Positions 38,465 through 45,535 of a DNA stretch of 54,873 nucleotides are shown piece after piece. Below the pieces are notes generated by a model, which worked only from the letters and a program-made list of their open reading frames with translations, was not told where the DNA came from and searched no databases. This DNA comes from a virus. Every line of letters starts with the position of its first letter. Position 1 is the stretch's first letter. The DNA lies in the IMG/VR virus record IMGVR_UViG_3300005860_000047, positions 1 through 54,873 of that record; one strand, given 5' to 3'. The position numbers and the translations under genes are program-made.

Positions 38465-38712
38465 CTACATAAGTAGGGCATGGCAGGGTGCGGCTAGGCT
38501 CGGTCGGGCAGGGACCGGCACGGCTAGGCGTGGTAAGGCAAGGCGTGGCAGGGAACTACATAAGTCAGGTGAGGCCGGGCGTGGCATGGACCAGCACGGC
38601 TTGGCGAGTTGAAACTAGGCGAGGCAAGGAACTACATACACAGGGCACGGCGCGGTAGGGTGGGGCTGGGCAAGGCGTGGTGGGGTATGGCACGGCTAGG
38701 CATAGTAGGACT
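38465..38712 (+). repeat. NNNGG pentamer tract 2 with CTACATA inserts
   Basis: About 250 bp with the same 5-bp period (cgtgg, taagg, caagg, gctagg) and CTACATA at 38465, 38556 and 38632, followed by AGT(A/C) or CACAGG. It fills the space between the hairpin and the polymerase gene. No gene is present. Confidence 0.85.
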
Positions 38713-38739
38713 TGGCATAACTGACAGCGCGAAGGCGAG

Positions 38740-41025
38740 GTGATTAATTTGGTTGACCCTCTGTGCGAACGATGCCCTCTTCAAGGCCGCCCACAGGTCC
38801 CCGGCGACGGCCCCGAGAAGGCGGCCCTGGTGCTCGTCGGCGAGGCCCCCGGTCGCCGTGAGGCCGCCGAGGGTAAGCCGTTCGTGGGTCGCGCCGGGCA
38901 GTTGTTGGACAAGGCGCTGGCCGAGGCCGGACTGCGGCGAGAGGAGATATACATCACCAACACCTGTTTGTGCCACCCACAGGACAACGCCACGCCCGAC
39001 GCCAAAGCCATAAAGGCCTGCCGTTCGCGCCTAGTCGAAGAGATTAAGACCCGTTGTCCTAAAGTAGTGATTCTGGCAGGCGGTGTACCGGTCAAAGCGA
39101 TCTTCGGCAAAGGGAAGGTAACCGACCTGCGCGGCGCGGCTGTGTGGGTCGAAGAGTTGCAGGCCTATGCGGTTCCGACTCTTCATCCCGCCTTCGTCTT
39201 GCGTCAGCCGAACCTTTATCCCGATCTGGTTCGCGACCTGCGGTACGCCAGGGACGTGCTCCGCGGCACGGTGAAGCCCGTCGAGGTCGGCTGCGACGTG
39301 CAGCTTTTCATCGCCGACGATCCCAACGATGCCCTTGCCCTGGCCCGCCGGCTTGTGGAAGTCAGGGAGGCGGCGGTGGACGTAGAGTGCGCCAGCGACG
39401 GATCGCTTCTTTGCGTTTCGTTTTCATGGAAGCCAGGGACGGCCGCTATACTGACGGCGGAGGCGCTTAAAAGTCCCGCCGTGGTGGCTGCCTTTTACGA
39501 TGCTTTCAGGCGCGTGAAGCTCATCGGCCACAACCTGAAGTATGACCTCAAGGTGTTGTGGCGGCAAGGGTTGTGGAGCGCTAGGACCGGGTTTGACACA
39601 ATGCTTGCGCATTACACGCTCGACGAGCGCCGTGGCACCCACGGCCTCAAGCAACTGGCGCGGCTCTACTTTAACGCGCCAAATTATGACAAAGAAATCG
39701 AGCCATACATCAAGAAGGACGGCCTCGAAAACTGCCCGAAGGATTTGCTTTACAAGTACAACGGCCTCGACGCCTCCTTCACCTACGCCCTGTACCAGAC
39801 GATCACCAAGGAACTCGGCCCGAACGAGTGGCAGGTGCTGAACGACCTCCTGCTCCCCGCGAGCGACGTGTTGGCGGAAATGGAGTATTTCGGTATCATG
39901 GTGGACGTGCCTTACTTGCAGAAGCTCGACGCCGAGTTGACCGCTGAGCTTCTGCGGCTGGAGAAGGAGATGTTCGCCGTGGCCGGTCGAGAGTTCAACC
40001 CCAACTCGCCGAAGCAGCTGGCGCAACTGCTCTACCAGACGCTTGGCCTCCCCTACCCCGGACGGGTGTCCACGGACGAGGATGCCCTGAAGCGGCTTGC
40101 ACCGTACCACGCCTTGCCCAGACTGCTGCTCCAGTACCGGGCAAAGCGGAAGTTTCTGACGACCTACATCCAGGCGTTGCTCGATGCGAAGGACGAGAAT
40201 GACAGAGTACACACAACATTCAATCTCCACGGCACGGTCACGGGGCGCCTGTCCAGCAGCGATCCGGTCAACCTCCAAAACATTCCGCGAGAGGGCGAAG
40301 CTCGCAATATGTTCATCAGTAGTCCGAATTGGTGTTTTATAGAGTGCGACAATTCGCAGGCGGAGATACGGGTTTTAGCATTGTATTCGGGTGACGAAAA
40401 ACTGTTGGAAATATTGGCTACTGGCGGCGACATTCACGAGCGGACGGCACGCATTATGTTCAAATGCTCTGGGGAGGTCAGTAAGGAGCAACGAACAGCA
40501 GCTAAGCGTATAAGTTTTGGTTTGATATACGGGATGAGTACCCAATCGCTTGCCGAAGAGCTTGGCGTAGGTTTCTCCGAAGCGGAGGAATTAGTAGCTG
40601 AGTTCTTCAAAGCATTTCCGCAGACAAAAGCGTGGATTGACGAGACGCAGAAGCGAGCGCTTGCCGAGGGGAAAGTAACCACAATATTTGGCAGAACCAG
40701 ACGGTTTGGGTTGATAACACCGGAGAACAAGAGCGACGTGCTACGACAAGCGGTAAATACTTTAATACAAAGCACGGCTTCGGACTTTTGCCTGTTAGCC
40801 CTCATCGGACTACATCGACGATTGAAGACAGGTGAGTTAGGACGCACGCGGCTAGTGCTCACGGTCCACGACTCGATATTGGTAGAAACAATGGAAAACC
40901 CAAAGGAAATAGGCAGAGTCATATATCAAGAGATGTGTCGGCCAGCGGAAGGGAAGGTCCCGTGGAACGCAGAAGTAAAGGTTGGACTAAGGTGGGGTGA
41001 ACTTCAACCGCTTGATGTGTTATGA
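38740..41025 (+). CDS. Uracil-DNA glycosylase / DNA polymerase A fusion
   Basis: A 761-aa protein. GTG 38740 is the longest start; TTG 38749, with GCGAGGTGAT upstream, is equally possible. Residues 1-165 are a family-4 UDG (Cys9, Cys12, G-E-A-P-G 34-38, G-K-P-F-V-G-R-A-G, H-P-A). The 3'-5' exonuclease shows V-D-V-E, N-L-K-Y-D and Y-N-G-L-D. The polymerase has motif A D-N-S-Q-A-E (Asp537), motif B R-T-A-A-K-R-I-S-F-G-L-I-Y-G, and motif C V-H-D-S (Asp711) in place of the usual H-D-E. It is the replicative polymerase. No 5' nuclease domain is present. Confidence 0.9.
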   Translation: MINLVDPLCERCPLQGRPQVPGDGPEKAALVLVGEAPGRREAAEGKPFVGRAGQLLDKALAEAGLRREEIYITNTCLCHPQDNATPDAKAIKACRSRLVEEIKTRCPKVVILAGGVPVKAIFGKGKVTDLRGAAVWVEELQAYAVPTLHPAFVLRQPNLYPDLVRDLRYARDVLRGTVKPVEVGCDVQLFIADDPNDALALARRLVEVREAAVDVECASDGSLLCVSFSWKPGTAAILTAEALKSPAVVAAFYDAFRRVKLIGHNLKYDLKVLWRQGLWSARTGFDTMLAHYTLDERRGTHGLKQLARLYFNAPNYDKEIEPYIKKDGLENCPKDLLYKYNGLDASFTYALYQTITKELGPNEWQVLNDLLLPASDVLAEMEYFGIMVDVPYLQKLDAELTAELLRLEKEMFAVAGREFNPNSPKQLAQLLYQTLGLPYPGRVSTDEDALKRLAPYHALPRLLLQYRAKRKFLTTYIQALLDAKDENDRVHTTFNLHGTVTGRLSSSDPVNLQNIPREGEARNMFISSPNWCFIECDNSQAEIRVLALYSGDEKLLEILATGGDIHERTARIMFKCSGEVSKEQRTAAKRISFGLIYGMSTQSLAEELGVGFSEAEELVAEFFKAFPQTKAWIDETQKRALAEGKVTTIFGRTRRFGLITPENKSDVLRQAVNTLIQSTASDFCLLALIGLHRRLKTGELGRTRLVLTVHDSILVETMENPKEIGRVIYQEMCRPAEGKVPWNAEVKVGLRWGELQPLDVL

Positions 41026-41049
41026 TAGAATCGCAACAGTTCAATCTAG

Positions 41050-41131
41050 TACGATGTGACACGGCCTGGCGGGGCTGGGTATGGCCTGGCGTGGTGAGGT
41101 TGGACGAGGCAAGACTAGGCAAGGCGCGGTA
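41050..41131 (+). repeat. NNNGG pentamer tract 3
   Basis: About 80 bp of the same units (tatgg, cctgg, cgtgg, tgagg, caagg) after the polymerase stop, without a CTACATA motif. It leads into the terminator. Confidence 0.75.
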
Positions 41132-41137
41132 GAACGC

Positions 41138-41185
41138 GGAACGGCACCCTTACCGAGTTGGTAGGGGTGCCGTTCCGTTTTGTTT
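41138..41185 (+). terminator. Intrinsic terminator of the early/replication operon
   Basis: A 17-bp inverted repeat (GGAACGGCACCC... / ...GGGGTGCCGTTCC) with a 5-nt loop, followed by GTTTTGTTT. It ends rightward transcription before the convergent late genes. Confidence 0.85.
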
Positions 41186-41358
41186 CACGTTCTTATCCCG
41201 TGCCACCCCGGCTCGTCCCGCAAATATCGTATCAACTTTTCGCGTGCGCTTTCCACGTCGTCTTCCTCTTCTGTAGTCAGCAGGCGATGCCATAAGCACA
41301 GCTCCACGCACCGAAGTAAGACTTCTATCTCCCATGCCTCCAAGGCGCTCGGCAACAC
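41185..41358 (-). CDS. Possible small protein between convergent operons
   Basis: A 57-aa frame from GTG 41358 with a weak AGGGGG site. It reads like protein: helical and amphipathic (LEAWEIEVLLRCVELCLWHRLL, then DDVESAREKLIRYLRDEPGW). It lies downstream of the late terminator on the same strand, so expression would need readthrough or its own promoter. The opposite-strand frame looks non-coding. Confidence 0.4.
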   Translation of the reverse strand: MLPSALEAWEIEVLLRCVELCLWHRLLTTEEEDDVESAREKLIRYLRDEPGWHGIRT

Positions 41359-41421
41359 GGCTGGCCGCCCCCTAATTGAGAATGAATTGAAAACAACCTC
41401 TTGCTAGAAGCCTCTACAAGA

Positions 41422-41471
41422 CGCCTTTTCGGGGCAGGTAGGGATAAATGTATTACCGCCCCGAAAAGGCG
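41422..41471 (-). terminator. Late-operon terminator candidate
   Basis: A perfect 14-bp stem CGCCTTTTCGGGGC / GCCCCGAAAAGGCG with an inner GGTA/TACC pair in the loop, 19 nt past the amidase stop. The T run lies within the stem, not after it. Confidence 0.65.
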
Positions 41472-41489
41472 GTCTATAGGGCCGCGCAG

Positions 41490-42092
41490 CTAATACCTTA
41501 TTCCGTGGTGGTATGCCAAGTGGTTGAGCAACAGGGCCACCACGAACCACTTCGGCGCGGGGTCGTCCGGCTTGTGGTCGCCGGAGAAAAGCGATGCCAT
41601 CTTGCCCCGTTCCATTATCTGCTCCTTCCAGTTCAGCTCGGTCATCTTCACCATCTCCACAAACTTCTGCCACGGGAACTTGTTGCCGGGGCACTCGGTG
41701 GCGCTCAGCTCCCTGTGGGGCGCCAGCCTGGCGTTCGGGTACCGCGCCAGCAGCCACCGGCACAGGTCGGCGGCGGTGTCGAGTTGTTTGTCCGGCGGGA
41801 CGTCCCGCGAGAAGTCGCCCACGAGACACACGCCGAGGCTCAGGTGGTTGTACCCGGCGCAGTGGGCGCCCTGGAGGTCTTCGGGTCTGGCCCGGTGGGC
41901 CACGCCGTCGGCCGTGACGACGAAGTGGTAGCCGATGCCGGCGTACTTCTTTTCGGTCTTGTGGATGCGGTCGATGTCTTCCACCGTCCAGGTGGGCGGC
42001 GAGGCGCTGTGGTGAACCACGATGAACTGGACGGCCTGGAGCTTGCCTACTTTGCCATTTGGCTGCCACTTGAAGCTTTCGTCGAGGATCAT
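41490..42092 (-). CDS. N-acetylmuramoyl-L-alanine amidase endolysin
   Basis: A 200-aa protein. The amidase_2 (T7 lysozyme-like) domain spans about 15-150, with zinc ligands in V-V-H-H-S-A-S (His27/28) and A-P-H-R-E-L-S-A-T-E-C-P-G, the typical I-G-Y-H-F-V-V-x-x-D-G, and G-A-H-C-A-G-Y-N. The last ~45 residues are helical, with a short hydrophobic stretch, and could be a wall- or membrane-binding tail. It cuts the amide bond between muramic acid and peptide at lysis. Two holin-like genes lie directly upstream. Confidence 0.88.
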   Translation of the reverse strand: MILDESFKWQPNGKVGKLQAVQFIVVHHSASPPTWTVEDIDRIHKTEKKYAGIGYHFVVTADGVAHRARPEDLQGAHCAGYNHLSLGVCLVGDFSRDVPPDKQLDTAADLCRWLLARYPNARLAPHRELSATECPGNKFPWQKFVEMVKMTELNWKEQIMERGKMASLFSGDHKPDDPAPKWFVVALLLNHLAYHHGIRY

Positions 42093-42099
42093 CTGATCC

Positions 42100-42387
42100 T
42101 CACTCTCCCTTACGCAAGCTGTACAGCCCGCTCAGCAGGTCGTGCAGGAAGTTGCTGCCGCGTCCCACAAGCAGGCCGCTCAACACCTGGCCGACGTAGG
42201 GAGCGTTGAGCGTCACGCCCACCGTGGCGAATAGATCAAGCCCGGCGAGCACGCATACCGCCACGCCCAGCCCCAGCGTGATGGCCACGTCGGTCCAGGC
42301 CGGCACCGGCGGGAACGCGGGCTTGGCGGCCTGCCATATGGCCTCAATCAGCAACGCCGCGGCAAGGAAAGCAAAGAATTCCTGCAT
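42100..42387 (-). CDS. Holin candidate
   Basis: A 95-aa protein. ATG 42387 follows AAGGGGGCG. It has a hydrophobic N-terminal helix (FFAFLAAALLIEAIW), a second helix (DVAITLGLGVAVCVLAGLDLFA), a weak third segment, and a charged C-terminus. Size, layout and position before the amidase fit a holin. Confidence 0.7.
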   Translation of the reverse strand: MQEFFAFLAAALLIEAIWQAAKPAFPPVPAWTDVAITLGLGVAVCVLAGLDLFATVGVTLNAPYVGQVLSGLLVGRGSNFLHDLLSGLYSLRKGE

Positions 42388-42389
42388 CC

Positions 42390-42620
42390 TCAACGCCCCC
42401 TTCCGTTTCTCAGTTCACGGGTAAGCTCGCGGATGGCTTCCTTGAGTTCCAACTGGGCTTCGACGCTGTGGGCAATGTGATTTTGAATTGTCTCTACAAA
42501 CTGGTTCATGAGTTGTTCTTGTCTTTGCATAAGCCACTTCACGGTCGAATAAAAAAGCGCCAGCACCACGGCCAGCGCCCCGCCCTGGAGGATCAGTTGT
42601 TCGTTGCCCAAAGCGGCCAC
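42390..42620 (-). CDS. BhlA/UviB-like holin-type protein
   Basis: A 76-aa protein from GTG 42620. One N-terminal membrane helix (LQGGALAVVLALFYSTVKWLM) is followed by a charged coiled coil ending in R-N-G-R-G-R, the layout of BhlA/UviB-family proteins. With the next gene it makes a two-component holin set. Its stop overlaps the holin start. Confidence 0.7.
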   Translation of the reverse strand: MAALGNEQLILQGGALAVVLALFYSTVKWLMQRQEQLMNQFVETIQNHIAHSVEAQLELKEAIRELTRELRNGRGR

Positions 42621-42623
42621 CCC

Positions 42624-43640
42624 CTACCAAGGTCGTCTCAGCTCTACAAGCCTGTTCCCGGCCTGCCAGTTCACCACATACCCCATCCGTTCGGCCACAA
42701 ACCGGATGGGCAGCAGCGTCCTTCCGTCCACCACCTTGGGAGGCACGTCTAGCTGCGCGTACTCGCCGTCCACTATGGCGGTCGGGTTATCGATTTTGAG
42801 TACGATGTGCCGCGCCATCTTCGGCGTGTACGGCACGTCCACGCAGGCCCACGCCTCCATCACGAACGGCCAGCCGATGTCGCGGTCTATCCACCAGTCC
42901 GTCCAGGCAGCGTAAGGCAGCCAGGCAAACCCGCCCTGCCCCCATGACGTGCCCCAGGAGTTCATGATCAGGACGGCGCCGCTGGCGTCGTCGTAGCCCA
43001 CGGCGCAGACGGCATGGCCCCCCAGTAGCTTACCGCCCGGCCTGGGAATAACGTCCACGATGTTGACAAAGCTCTCCGTGACTGCTACCGCCAGCAGCAC
43101 GGGACCCTGCTCCACTATCGCCCGCTTGAGTTCGTCCAGCCCCTTTACCTGGGCGTAGACGCTTATCCTGTACGGCTCGGCGGCCTTTGTGACGCTGTCG
43201 GGAGGACGCGGCAGGTTAACGTCGGTGGTGAGTTCACCGTAAGGTAGCACCGTCTCCGGACAGACGCCGTAGTCCTGAAGCACCTTCATCGCCACGCGGG
43301 GGTAGGTTCCCGGAGTGGACGGTATGCCGTCCAGTTGCTTGGCCATCTGGTAGATGTACCTGGGGGACAGTCCGCCTCCGGGCACGTCTCCCTGTTGCCG
43401 CTCCTGCCACTCCTTGATGGCCCAAGCCGCGTGGCCCACACAGGTCCCCAGCTTACCCTGGTTGCGCACGCCGGGCATCTCGTCCCTGCGGCTGAAGGAC
43501 GGCGGTAAGGGCTGGGTGCCGGCGAAAACAGCGAAGGCGAAGTCACGCTTGTCCGGCGGCGAGGGCCACAGGCCGTAGGACTGACCCAGCTCCTCCAGGC
43601 GGTTGGTTATTTTGCGCCACCGCTCAAACATCTCAGACAC
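42624..43640 (-). CDS. Papain-like (C1) cysteine peptidase with copper-amine-oxidase-like domain
   Basis: Up to 338 aa. GTG 43640 or ATG 43631 may be the start, both after GGAGGGGAGAG. A complete papain set is present: Gln61 and Cys67 in N-Q-G-K-L-G-T-C-V-G-H-A, His209 in G-G-H-A-V-C-A-V-G-Y, and Asn227 in M-N-S-W-G-T-S-W-G. The last ~60 residues (TAIVDGEYAQLDVPPKVVDGRTLLPIRF...) are a copper-amine-oxidase N-domain-like module common on Clostridial surface proteins. No signal peptide is seen. It may be a virion peptidase that digests host surface proteins, or it may process the SpeD/ATP-grasp product. Confidence 0.85.
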   Translation of the reverse strand: MSEMFERWRKITNRLEELGQSYGLWPSPPDKRDFAFAVFAGTQPLPPSFSRRDEMPGVRNQGKLGTCVGHAAWAIKEWQERQQGDVPGGGLSPRYIYQMAKQLDGIPSTPGTYPRVAMKVLQDYGVCPETVLPYGELTTDVNLPRPPDSVTKAAEPYRISVYAQVKGLDELKRAIVEQGPVLLAVAVTESFVNIVDVIPRPGGKLLGGHAVCAVGYDDASGAVLIMNSWGTSWGQGGFAWLPYAAWTDWWIDRDIGWPFVMEAWACVDVPYTPKMARHIVLKIDNPTAIVDGEYAQLDVPPKVVDGRTLLPIRFVAERMGYVVNWQAGNRLVELRRPW

Positions 43641-44001
43641 CCTCTCCCCTCCTCAGAACCGTGACACGTTTCCTTTCCGGCTTGAGCACCCCAACAAGCC
43701 CCTCTACAGCCCGCCGTGCCTTCTCCGGGTCGCCGCAGGTGAAGAAGTCGATGGCGATGAACTCCTGCGCGGGCCAGGTATGAACCGCAACGTGGCTCTC
43801 GGTGAGCGGCACGATCACCGTCACCACGCTGTCGCCGTAGTCGTCGCCGTGCTTCGCCTGCGGGAAACTGAACCAGCACTCGCGGCCAGCCTGCACCATC
43901 CCGGCCTGCGCCACGGCTTGCTTAACCAACTGCGTCAGCGCCGGCCCGTCGGGGATGATGGCGCACCCGTACAGGTCGGCGGCGTAGAGCATGCCTCTCA
44001 T
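43633..44001 (-). CDS. speD: AdoMet decarboxylase-family pyruvoyl enzyme
   Basis: A 122-aa protein from ATG 44001, with AAGGGAGGCG upstream. It has the class-1b SpeD signature L-T-E-S-H (Ser69), H-T-W-P (His74) and D-F-F-T-C-G (Cys89). The +5 and +20 spacing from the Ser matches Ser63/His68/Cys83 of the Thermotoga enzyme. Self-cleavage before Ser69 would create the pyruvoyl cofactor. Phage SpeD homologues have been reported as arginine or ornithine decarboxylases, so the substrate is open. It overlaps the peptidase gene and follows the ATP-grasp gene. Confidence 0.88.
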   Translation of the reverse strand: MRGMLYAADLYGCAIIPDGPALTQLVKQAVAQAGMVQAGRECWFSFPQAKHGDDYGDSVVTVIVPLTESHVAVHTWPAQEFIAIDFFTCGDPEKARRAVEGLVGVLKPERKRVTVLRRGEGV

Positions 44002-44015
44002 GTCAGTCGCCTCCC

Positions 44016-45332
44016 TTAGCCAAGCCATCCGAGCGCGTCGAGCATCTCGAACTGCACCGACGACGCCAAGCCAGTGTCTTGACGGTAAAGCGGATAAGGG
44101 ATAACTTTGATCTGTTCCAACAAGTCATAACACTTATCGACAGCCTCAGGGATGTCGTCTCCTCGGCCGGTCACCACCATCAGATAACCGAGATTGCCGG
44201 CACCGTAGAACTTCCCATCCTTATAGCGCATTTCACTAAGCCACACGTGCCGCAAACCGGTCTTCTCAAGTCCGCGCACCAGCGCGAGCTTGTTTAGGCG
44301 CTCGTCTTCCCTGGGGAATGTCCCTGTGGCCAGCACCACATTGGCCACCCACTTGTCGGACATGCGCGTGGACGCCTGGTCCCTCTGCGCCATCCTCAGC
44401 AGCCACTCGCCCACAGGCTCGTCGAGCAATTCGCACCAGGAATACAGCGTCGGATAGCCCGGCCTGCCGGCCGTGAACTCCAAGGGAACGAAGCTGTCCC
44501 CGTCGAGCACGATGCAGTTGAGATCAATGAAACCGCAATAGCCCCATTCCTGAAGAAGCGGAGCGAGCTTTGCTAAGGTTTCACGGTACAATCTCGCCTG
44601 CGGTATCACGCGGCCGATTTCGCCCATCTGGCCCGTGCGCGGCCCTTTGTCCAGGTCGAGCATTCGCTTGATCTCCTGGTTTAAGTAGCAGGCTTCGTCG
44701 CGGAACCTTTCTCCGTCGAAGAAGCAGGTGACGGCGAACTCTATTCCTTTCGCAGCCTCCTGCAAAACGAAGTCCACGGTCGCGCCGGGAGCAAGTTCCT
44801 GCCAGTTTTCGTCGAGCCAATCTAGGAAGGCGAGCATGTCTTCCGGCTCGTCGGCCACGTACGCCAGGTCGCGGCTCACTTGGCTGTTGTGTTTAAGCGC
44901 CCAGCTGCCGCCGTTTTCCTGTACGAACTTCTTAGCCTCTTCAAAAGACGTGAAGCGGTGCATCGGAACGGTCGGTATGCCCACCTGCTGCATGACCTCG
45001 TAGGCAAACATGCGGTCGTTCTCCAGCCTGGCGACGTTGGGGTGTCCGCCGATGATGAGCTTGTCGGGGTACTTTTCGCGCAGCTCCAGGTACCACGCGC
45101 CGCTGTCGTACAGCGCGTCCCCCTTCGGCTTCTGGCGCACGTCGTCAAAGAAAACCAGGTCGGCTTCCTCCACATAACGGCGCCAGTCGTCCACCTTCTG
45201 GAGGATGCCGTCTCCGCAGTCGCTCTCCACGTCGCTGTGGACGTAATAAAAAACCTCATGGCCCTCTGCCATGAGGCGTATCGCCAGGCCGACCGTCTCG
45301 GCCAGGCAGGAGACAATCAGGAACCTTGCCAA
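44016..45332 (-). CDS. ATP-grasp carboxylate-amine ligase (PurD-like)
   Basis: A 438-aa protein from TTG 45332. An N-terminal pre-grasp domain (FLIVSCLAETVGLAIRLMAEGHEVFYYVHSD) is followed by an ATP-grasp fold with A-L-K-H-N-S, the catalytic strand F-V-L-Q-E-A-A-K-G-I-E-F-A-V-T-C-F-F-D-G-E, and the metal-binding G-F-I-D-L-N-C-I-V and L-E-F-T-A-G-R-P-G-Y-P. The layout resembles phosphoribosylamine-glycine ligase. No purine genes are near. It stands 14 nt before speD and could couple the SpeD amine product to a carboxylate. Confidence 0.8.
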   Translation of the reverse strand: MARFLIVSCLAETVGLAIRLMAEGHEVFYYVHSDVESDCGDGILQKVDDWRRYVEEADLVFFDDVRQKPKGDALYDSGAWYLELREKYPDKLIIGGHPNVARLENDRMFAYEVMQQVGIPTVPMHRFTSFEEAKKFVQENGGSWALKHNSQVSRDLAYVADEPEDMLAFLDWLDENWQELAPGATVDFVLQEAAKGIEFAVTCFFDGERFRDEACYLNQEIKRMLDLDKGPRTGQMGEIGRVIPQARLYRETLAKLAPLLQEWGYCGFIDLNCIVLDGDSFVPLEFTAGRPGYPTLYSWCELLDEPVGEWLLRMAQRDQASTRMSDKWVANVVLATGTFPREDERLNKLALVRGLEKTGLRHVWLSEMRYKDGKFYGAGNLGYLMVVTGRGDDIPEAVDKCYDLLEQIKVIPYPLYRQDTGLASSVQFEMLDALGWLG

Positions 45333-45355
45333 ATCGCACCACCCCGGCTTATAGT
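45326..45355 (+). promoter_or_regulatory. Promoter of the small plus-strand membrane gene
   Basis: TTGCCA (45326-45331), an 18-bp spacer and TATAGT (45350-45355), reading rightward against the late operon. A strong ribosome site and ATG follow within 25 nt. Confidence 0.55.
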
Positions 45356-45376
45356 CTTGATAAGGAGGTGTCGGTC

Positions 45377-45535
45377 ATGATAATTTTCATTACCTTCATG
45401 ATCGGTTTTTGCATAGGCATGATCATCAGCGTTGACGTGCACCGCGGCTTAAACCACTCCACCTGGGACATCGTTAAAGATGGGCTGATGTGCGGCGCGT
45501 TCAGCGTAATCCTCGGCGTGATGGCAAGTTACTGA
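45377..45535 (+). CDS. Small membrane protein on the opposite strand (moron candidate)
   Basis: A 52-aa protein with AAGGAGGTG before ATG 45377. It has two hydrophobic helices (IIFITFMIGFCIGMIISV and MCGAFSVILGVMA) joined by a short polar segment. It is the only convincing plus-strand gene in the late module, with its own promoter, and its end overlaps the minus-strand gene by 7 nt. This is the usual form of a lysogenic-conversion gene such as a superinfection-exclusion protein. Confidence 0.65.
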   Translation: MIIFITFMIGFCIGMIISVDVHRGLNHSTWDIVKDGLMCGAFSVILGVMASY

